NCBI RefSeq assembly: GCF_009547075.1
Contig: NZ_WIPH01000001.1
Span: 1 to 64,000, forward strand
Length of the DNA: 64,000 bases
Direction: 5' to 3'
Source: Gluconobacter aidae
GTDB taxonomy: Bacteria > Pseudomonadota > Alphaproteobacteria > Acetobacterales > Acetobacteraceae
The translations under genes and the position numbers were made by a program. This document shows, piece after piece, positions 58,981 to 64,000 of the stretch. Numbering within the stretch: the stretch's first letter is position 1; every line of letters begins with the position of its first letter. Under the pieces are notes generated by a model, which was given only the letters and a program-made list of their open reading frames with translations, searched no databases and was not told where the DNA came from.

Positions 58981-59019
58981 GGGGCAGGTACTCTTGGGCA
59001 GGAACGATAAAAACAGGGA

Positions 59020-60117
59020 TCAGGACCGCAGGGCGGATTCAATCAGATCAGCGACTTTTGCGGCAGCATGAGGGCGCGCACACAGATGAGCGGCTTTTGC
59101 TGCGTTTTCGAGCTTTTGAGGATGGGAAAACAGGTCTGTCAGCAGAGCCGTCAGAGCTGGGGGCGTGAAATCGGGCTGTCGGATCATCCAGGCCGCACCG
59201 GCATCGACGAGCGCCTGACCATTCGCACCCTGTTCATCGGACGCGGCGATGGGCAGCGGCACCAGAATGGACGGCAGACCGGCCATGGCCAGTTCCGCAA
59301 CCGAAGAACCGCCTGCGCGCCCGATCACGAGATGGGCGTTTTTCAGACAGGCCGGAACATCCGTGAAGAAGGGAGCAGCCTCGACTTCGATCCCCGCATT
59401 TTCGTAAATGGCGCGGACGCGCTCCAGATCATCGGCCTTGATCTGCTGCGTGACTTTCAGGCGTTTGCGGAAGTCTTCGGGAAGAGCAGCCAGCGCCTGT
59501 GGCACGATTTCGGAGAACACGCGTGCGCCCAGGGAGCCACCCCAGACCAGAAGATTGATCCTGTCTTCGGGCGGGGCATAGACATGACCAAACAGAGCCT
59601 CGATGCCTTCACGGACGGGCATGCCGGTCAGGGTTGTCCGGGCATTTTCAGGAAGACGGGCGACCTTCGCGTAGGACGTGGCGATCAGCGGAGAAAAGCG
59701 GGACAGGAAGGCATTGGCCTGTCCGAGCACGGCATTGCCTTCATGAATGACCATCTGCGGACGCTTTGCGGAAGGCAGAAGGCGTGACGCGGTCAGGGGC
59801 GGGATGGACGGATAGCCGCCGAAACCCACAACCGCCGCGGCATCCAGCGAGGTGAGGATACGGCGCGCGCTCATCATGCCGCGCAGCAGGGCTAGTACGC
59901 CACGGACTTTTCCGCCAATGCCTTTACCCGCCACGCCTGCGCCGTCCAGCACGTATTGCGGACGGTCCTTGAACAGGCCGGTTTCGCGTCGTCCGTGCCG
60001 GGCGTCTGTCATCAGGACAAGGTCGTGACCCCGTTCCGCGAGTACGGTTGCGACGGCTTCGGCCGGGAAGAAATGTCCGCCTGTGCCACCGGCGGCGATA
60101 ACGATGGGGCGGCTCAC
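59020..60117 (-). CDS. murG: UDP-GlcNAc-lipid I GlcNAc transferase MurG
   Basis: MurG adds GlcNAc to lipid I, forming lipid II at the inner face of the membrane. The 365-residue GT28 enzyme has the G-loop IAAGGTGGHFFPAEAVA, VIHEGNAVLGQAN, LLVWGGSLGARVFSEI, and the UDP-GlcNAc site with LVIGRAGGSSVAELAMAGLP and PLPIAASDEQGANGQAL. The start overlaps the ftsW stop by 4 nt. Confidence 0.97.
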   Translation of the reverse strand: MSRPIVIAAGGTGGHFFPAEAVATVLAERGHDLVLMTDARHGRRETGLFKDRPQYVLDGAGVAGKGIGGKVRGVLALLRGMMSARRILTSLDAAAVVGFGGYPSIPPLTASRLLPSAKRPQMVIHEGNAVLGQANAFLSRFSPLIATSYAKVARLPENARTTLTGMPVREGIEALFGHVYAPPEDRINLLVWGGSLGARVFSEIVPQALAALPEDFRKRLKVTQQIKADDLERVRAIYENAGIEVEAAPFFTDVPACLKNAHLVIGRAGGSSVAELAMAGLPSILVPLPIAASDEQGANGQALVDAGAAWMIRQPDFTPPALTALLTDLFSHPQKLENAAKAAHLCARPHAAAKVADLIESALRS

Positions 60118-61307
60118 GGCGCGTTCCTCTCAAACAGTGGTCCCTGACCGTAAGGCGCAGAGGTTCTCTGACCAATCCGGCTCTGGCCGACATGATGACG
60201 TGTCAGCGCCAGAACCATACCCATGGTCAGGGCCACCGACATTGCCGAACTGCCACCATAGGAAATGAAGGGCAGGGTCATGCCCTTTGTCGGGATCAGA
60301 TGCAATGTCGAACCCATGTTGACGAAGGCCTGAAGGCCGAAGCCTGTCACCAGACCTGCAGCGGACACGATAACGAACGGGTCATCCTCGTGCATCAGCT
60401 TGAGCAGGGTGCGCAGTACGATGATCCCGAACAGCAGGATGATCCCGATGCACAGGATCAGACCGTATTCTTCACCCGCGACCGCAAAGACGAAGTCGGC
60501 ATGGGCGTCGGGCAGCAGATCCTTCACGCGGCCTTCGCCAGGCCCGCGGCCCAGCAGGCCGCCATTTCCGAACGCCCGCAATGCGGTGTCAATCTGGTAG
60601 TGGTCACCGACATCAGGATGCAGGAAGCGCTGCACGCGGGACTGCACGTGCGGAAAGACGATATAGGCGACCGCAAAGGCACCCGCCATGCCCGCAACGC
60701 ACAGGCCAACCCAGTAGAGTTTGAGACCATCCACGAAAAGCTGGGTCATGAAGACCATCGTGATGACGGACAGCATTCCGATATCGGGCTGGGATTTCAG
60801 CAGGACCAGAATGACCCCGAAGCACAGGAAGGCAATCAGCATGCCGGGGAAGGCGATATTGCCCCACATCACGACGGAACGGCGCGCCGAGAGCAGCCAG
60901 CCGGTCACGACCGCAAAGCAGGGCTTGAGGAACTCCGAGGGCTGGACCGACATCATCGGCAGCGCAATCCAGCGTCGCGCGCCCTTGATTTCCATGCCGT
61001 GCACCAGCGTCATGGCCGTGGCACCGAGCGCTATGATGCCGCCGATAATCGCGAGTTTCTTGATGGCCTGCCGGGACAGGTAGGACGTTCCAAGCACGAT
61101 CGCTCCAGCCAGTGCCAGGAAGATTACCTGCTTGAGAATGAACATGTTGCGCGAGGCGCCGATACGCGAGGCTACCGCAGGACTGGCCGCCAGCATCAGG
61201 ACATAGCCCAGGCCAATCAGCAGGCCGACGCAGGCCAGCGTCACACGGTCCAGGTTCCGCCACCAGCGGGCCATCGCAGAAGTATCGACACGGGACAGTC
61301 CCGACAT
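60114..61307 (-). CDS. ftsW: Peptidoglycan polymerase FtsW
   Basis: FtsW is the SEDS glycosyltransferase of septal wall synthesis. The 397-residue protein has ten TM helices and SEDS motifs: GARRWIALPMMSVQPSEFLK, KSQPDIGMLSV with the catalytic Asp region, GGLLGRGPGEGRVKDLLPDAH, DFVFAVAGEEYG, and GMTLPFISYGGSS. It lies 4 nt from murD and overlaps murG. Confidence 0.96.
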   Translation of the reverse strand: MSGLSRVDTSAMARWWRNLDRVTLACVGLLIGLGYVLMLAASPAVASRIGASRNMFILKQVIFLALAGAIVLGTSYLSRQAIKKLAIIGGIIALGATAMTLVHGMEIKGARRWIALPMMSVQPSEFLKPCFAVVTGWLLSARRSVVMWGNIAFPGMLIAFLCFGVILVLLKSQPDIGMLSVITMVFMTQLFVDGLKLYWVGLCVAGMAGAFAVAYIVFPHVQSRVQRFLHPDVGDHYQIDTALRAFGNGGLLGRGPGEGRVKDLLPDAHADFVFAVAGEEYGLILCIGIILLFGIIVLRTLLKLMHEDDPFVIVSAAGLVTGFGLQAFVNMGSTLHLIPTKGMTLPFISYGGSSAMSVALTMGMVLALTRHHVGQSRIGQRTSAPYGQGPLFERNAP

Positions 61308-61311
61308 GGTG

Positions 61312-62658
61312 TCAATCCTCCTGTTTCTGCGTGGGGTTGGTGCCCGAATGGCCTGATTTTACGATATTATCGCAAATCTGAAGGAAGTGTGAACCTCGAT
61401 CCTCGAAACTGCGAAATTGATCGAAACTTGCACAGGCCGGTGACAGCAGGACGACGGGAATGTTCTTCTCGAGAGCGGCCTGAAAAGCGGCCGGAACAGC
61501 CTTTTCCAGCGTTCCGCACTGCTGGAAGGGTACGCCATGCGTTTCCAGCGTTGCGGCCAGAACATCCGCGTTCTGTCCGATCAGAAAAGCCTGCGCGATG
61601 TGACCGAAAAAGGGCACGAGGCTTTCGATGCCACCCGCTTTTGCAACGCCGCCCGCAATCCATATGACTTTGTCATAGGCGGCGAGAGCCTTTGAGACGG
61701 CTTCGGCGTTCGTGGCCTTGCTGTCGTTGATGAAAGAGACGCCATCGCATTCCGCCACTTTCTGCAGGCGATGTTCCAGGCCGGGGAAGGATTTCAAACC
61801 GGTGCGGATTGCCGCCTCATCAAGGCCGAGATGGCGCGCGATGGCCAGGGCCGCGCCGACATTCTGGGCATTATGCCGTCCGGGAAGGGCCGGGCCGTCG
61901 TAAGGAGGCAGGGCGTCTGCGTCCAGTTCAACGACCTGTACGCTGCGCGATGCGACCTGTGAGGCGATGGAGCGGCACCAGTCATCATCCGTGCCGATCA
62001 CGGCCAGATCGTCCGGGCCCATATTGTCAAAGACATGGGCCTTGGCGGCGGCATAGCCTGCCATGTCGCCATGCCGGTCCAGATGGTCGGGGGTCAGGTT
62101 CAGCAGGCAGGCGCCGTTCGCGTGGAAGCGATCCAGCCGTTCGAGCATGTAGGACGACATTTCGATGACGTAGACGCCGTCATCGGGCAGGAGCGGTAAT
62201 GCCAGCGATGCCGTGCCCAGATTGCCACCCGCCGTGCAGGAACGCCCGGCCGTCGTAAAAAGATGGGCGATCAGCGCCGTCGTCGTCGACTTCCCGTTCG
62301 TTCCCGTGACTGCGACGAATGCGGCCTTTGATCCGGACTTTCGGACGGCGCGATACAGAATCTCGGCATCGGACAGGATTTGGATCTCCTGTGCCCGGGC
62401 GAGGTCCGCGACGGGATGGGCCTTGGAAAGCAGATGGGGAATGCCGGGGGACAGGATGAGAGCCGTCATGCCGGACAGGTCGGTCAGGGGGGCGACTGTC
62501 AGGTTCGGCTGAGCGGGAAGATCGGCATTGCGATCATCCCAGGCCTGAACCTCTGCGCCCATCCCGAGCAGCGCCTGCACGACAGCCGTACCATTGCGCC
62601 CCAGACCGCAGACGGCATAGCGCTCGCCTGCGAGGAGGTTGGACGGAAAGCCGCTCAT
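61312..62658 (-). CDS. murD: UDP-MurNAc-L-alanine-D-glutamate ligase
   Basis: MurD adds D-Glu to UDP-MurNAc-L-Ala. The 448-residue protein has the N-terminal Rossmann [20 protein letters not shown]-loop [47 protein letters not shown] and [21 protein letters not shown] 62656-62658 overlaps the mraY stop by 4 nt; an upstream ATG inside mraY is unlikely. Confidence 0.96.
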   Translation of the reverse strand: MSGFPSNLLAGERYAVCGLGRNGTAVVQALLGMGAEVQAWDDRNADLPAQPNLTVAPLTDLSGMTALILSPGIPHLLSKAHPVADLARAQEIQILSDAEILYRAVRKSGSKAAFVAVTGTNGKSTTTALIAHLFTTAGRSCTAGGNLGTASLALPLLPDDGVYVIEMSSYMLERLDRFHANGACLLNLTPDHLDRHGDMAGYAAAKAHVFDNMGPDDLAVIGTDDDWCRSIASQVASRSVQVVELDADALPPYDGPALPGRHNAQNVGAALAIARHLGLDEAAIRTGLKSFPGLEHRLQKVAECDGVSFINDSKATNAEAVSKALAAYDKVIWIAGGVAKAGGIESLVPFFGHIAQAFLIGQNADVLAATLETHGVPFQQCGTLEKAVPAAFQAALEKNIPVVLLSPACASFDQFRSFEDRGSHFLQICDNIVKSGHSGTNPTQKQED

Positions 62659-63746
62659 CGTAGTTTCAGCGTCGCCAGACCGCACAGGCCCAGCACGATG
62701 GAGACGATCCAGAACCGGATCACGATTTTTGGCTCCTGCCAGCCCTTTTTCTCAAAATGGTGGTGCAACGGCGCCATCAGGAACACGCGTCGTCCCGTCC
62801 GCTTGAACCAGAAAATCTGGATCACGACCGACAGGGTTTCAGCAACGAAAACGCCGCCCACGATGCACAGGACGAGTTCATGCTTTGTGGCAACAGCCAC
62901 GGCTCCGAGAGCCCCACCGAGGGACAGGGACCCGGTATCGCCCATGAAAACGGCGGCCGGCGGGGCGTTGAACCACAGGAACCCGAGGCCCGCGCCAATC
63001 AGGGCCGCACAGAAAACTGCGAGTTCGCCCGTGCCGGGAACCGGGTGGAGTTGGAGATAGTCGGCGAAGACGTGATTGCCGACCAGATAGGAGATCAGGG
63101 CGAAGACCAATGCGGCGATTACGACCGGGACGATGGCCAGACCGTCCAACCCGTCCGTGAAGTTCACGGCGTTGCCGAAGCCGGTGATGGTGATCATTGC
63201 AAAGATCGGGAAGGCATAGCCCAGCGGAAGAAGCACATCCTTGATGAACGGAAAGGCGACCATGTTGCGCAGTTCCGGCGGCGTCAGGGACTGGAGCCAT
63301 ATCCCGGCGATCAGCGACGCCAGAAACTCGCAGCCAAGCCGGGTGCGCTTGGAGACGCCGGTCGTGTTGCGCTTGGAGAGCTTCAGGTAGTCGTCTGCAA
63401 AGCCAACTGCTCCGAAAGCTGCCGTCGTTAGCATGACGGCCCAGACGAAGCCGTTTGTGAGATCCGCCCAGAGCAGTGTTGCCGAGAAAAGCGCAATCAG
63501 AATCAGCATTCCGCCCATCGTCGGCGTGCCGGCTTTTTCCAGAATGTGTCGTTCAGGACCCACGGATCGGATCGGCTGGCCTTCGCGCTGGATGCGTTTG
63601 AGCTGTGCGATGAAGGGATTGCCCAGTGCCAGCGAGATGACCAGCGCCGTCAGGCAGGCGCAGCCTGAACGGAACGTCAGGTAATGAAACAGGTTGAAGA
63701 ATCCGCCATGGGACGTGTCATGGGCGGCGATGAGATTGAAAAGCAT
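62655..63746 (-). CDS. mraY: Phospho-MurNAc-pentapeptide transferase MraY
   Basis: MraY moves phospho-MurNAc-pentapeptide onto undecaprenyl phosphate, giving lipid I. The 363-residue protein has ten TM helices and the Asp motifs [20 protein letters not shown] and [14 protein letters not shown], then [21 protein letters not shown] and [16 protein letters not shown]. Its start shares a base with the murF stop. Confidence 0.97.
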   Translation of the reverse strand: MLFNLIAAHDTSHGGFFNLFHYLTFRSGCACLTALVISLALGNPFIAQLKRIQREGQPIRSVGPERHILEKAGTPTMGGMLILIALFSATLLWADLTNGFVWAVMLTTAAFGAVGFADDYLKLSKRNTTGVSKRTRLGCEFLASLIAGIWLQSLTPPELRNMVAFPFIKDVLLPLGYAFPIFAMITITGFGNAVNFTDGLDGLAIVPVVIAALVFALISYLVGNHVFADYLQLHPVPGTGELAVFCAALIGAGLGFLWFNAPPAAVFMGDTGSLSLGGALGAVAVATKHELVLCIVGGVFVAETLSVVIQIFWFKRTGRRVFLMAPLHHHFEKKGWQEPKIVIRFWIVSIVLGLCGLATLKLR

Positions 63747-64000
63747 CAGGCAGAGACCGGGCTGGAAGCGTTGTCGAGGATTGAGATCACGTCACGCATC
63801 CGGCTGCCGAAGCTGCCTTTCACGAGCAGGAGATCACCGGGGCGAAGGGCTTTGAGCAGAAGAGGGGCCAGAGATGCGGCATCAGCGGCGTATCCGCCCT
63901 GAAGCTCGGAGGGAAGCGCGTCATAAAGCGCGCGCATATGGGGGCCGCAGCAGAAGGCGATGGCTTTGGCGTTCTGAACGGCGTCTGCGAGCGAACGGTG
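63746..64000 (-). CDS. murF: UDP-MurNAc-tripeptide-D-Ala-D-Ala ligase MurF, C-terminus only
   Basis: The last 84 codons are present; the gene enters from the right edge. [50 protein letters not shown] and the end RDVISIL match the C-terminal domain of MurF (GSxxxxM in the final helix region). Its place before mraY is standard for the dcw cluster. MurF adds D-Ala-D-Ala to complete the pentapeptide. Confidence 0.9.
   Translation of the reverse strand, partial: HRSLADAVQNAKAIAFCCGPHMRALYDALPSELQGGYAADAASLAPLLLKALRPGDLLLVKGSFGSRMRDVISILDNASSPVSA

Noticed and set aside
57691-59010. 439-codon rightward frame opposite murC
   Set aside because: Complementary shadow of murC, with the Asp/His/Gly-rich composition typical of such artefacts.
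60192-61667. 491-codon rightward frame opposite ftsW
   Set aside because: It is rich in His, Gln and Asp as expected of the complement of membrane-protein codons; not a gene.

Overview
The window reads as chromosomal DNA of an acetic acid bacterium (Acetobacteraceae, most like Gluconobacter). This is an inference from high GC, the Gram-negative gene content (lpxC, bamD, TonB-dependent receptor), runs such as rpsP-rimM-trmD-rplS-leuCDB and ispH-thrB-rnhA, and general protein resemblance; no database search was possible.

Layout. 1-3.2 kb is a patchy accessory stretch: an NmrA/SDR-like oxidoreductase cut by the window edge, a divergent LysR regulator, the decayed tail of a MerR-type regulator, and a small phage-like module. 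That module is an S24-type repressor and a 68-codon unknown gene, both preceded by ACTTAC/GTAAGT operator-like repeats. 3.2-12.2 kb is a compact amino-sugar locus: leftward TonB-dependent receptor-nagA-nagB, rightward Na+/solute symporter-murQ-GntR regulator-anmK. Together these encode a complete route from external anhydro-N-acetylmuramic acid (or a conjugate) to fructose 6-phosphate. 12.2-16.1 kb holds an IS5-type transposase scrap and a very large lower-GC gene fusing a WbsX-like domain, a GT4 and a GT2 glycosyltransferase behind five N-terminal repeats.

16.2-32.5 kb is housekeeping, all rightward: metX-metW, a nitroreductase, a DEAD-box helicase with a long leader, a tRNA-Ser (leftward), a Spy-like periplasmic protein, ffh, rpsP-rimM-trmD-rplS, leuCDB, two tandem aminotransferases and an M3 peptidase. 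32.5-45.8 kb is mixed: periplasmic thioredoxin, small membrane proteins, a DUF4142 lipoprotein, a PduO-type cobalamin adenosyltransferase, a coiled-coil protein, an OPT transporter, ispH-thrB-rnhA, tRNA-Asn, an MFS carrier, gpt, tRNA-Pro, tRNA-Arg, an Ivy-like lysozyme inhibitor, nicotinamidase and a CNNM/CBS membrane protein.

45.9-64 kb is the division and cell-wall (dcw) cluster, entirely leftward: murF(partial)-mraY-murD-ftsW-murG-murC-murB-ddl-ftsQ-ftsA-ftsZ-lpxC-bamD-recN-ligA, mostly joined by 1-4 nt stop/start overlaps. It builds lipid II and the divisome, then runs into outer-membrane and DNA-repair genes. The best candidate for something less described is the TonB/symporter-fed anhydro-MurNAc locus; the second is the S24 repressor/small-gene module; the third is the triple-domain glycosyltransferase.
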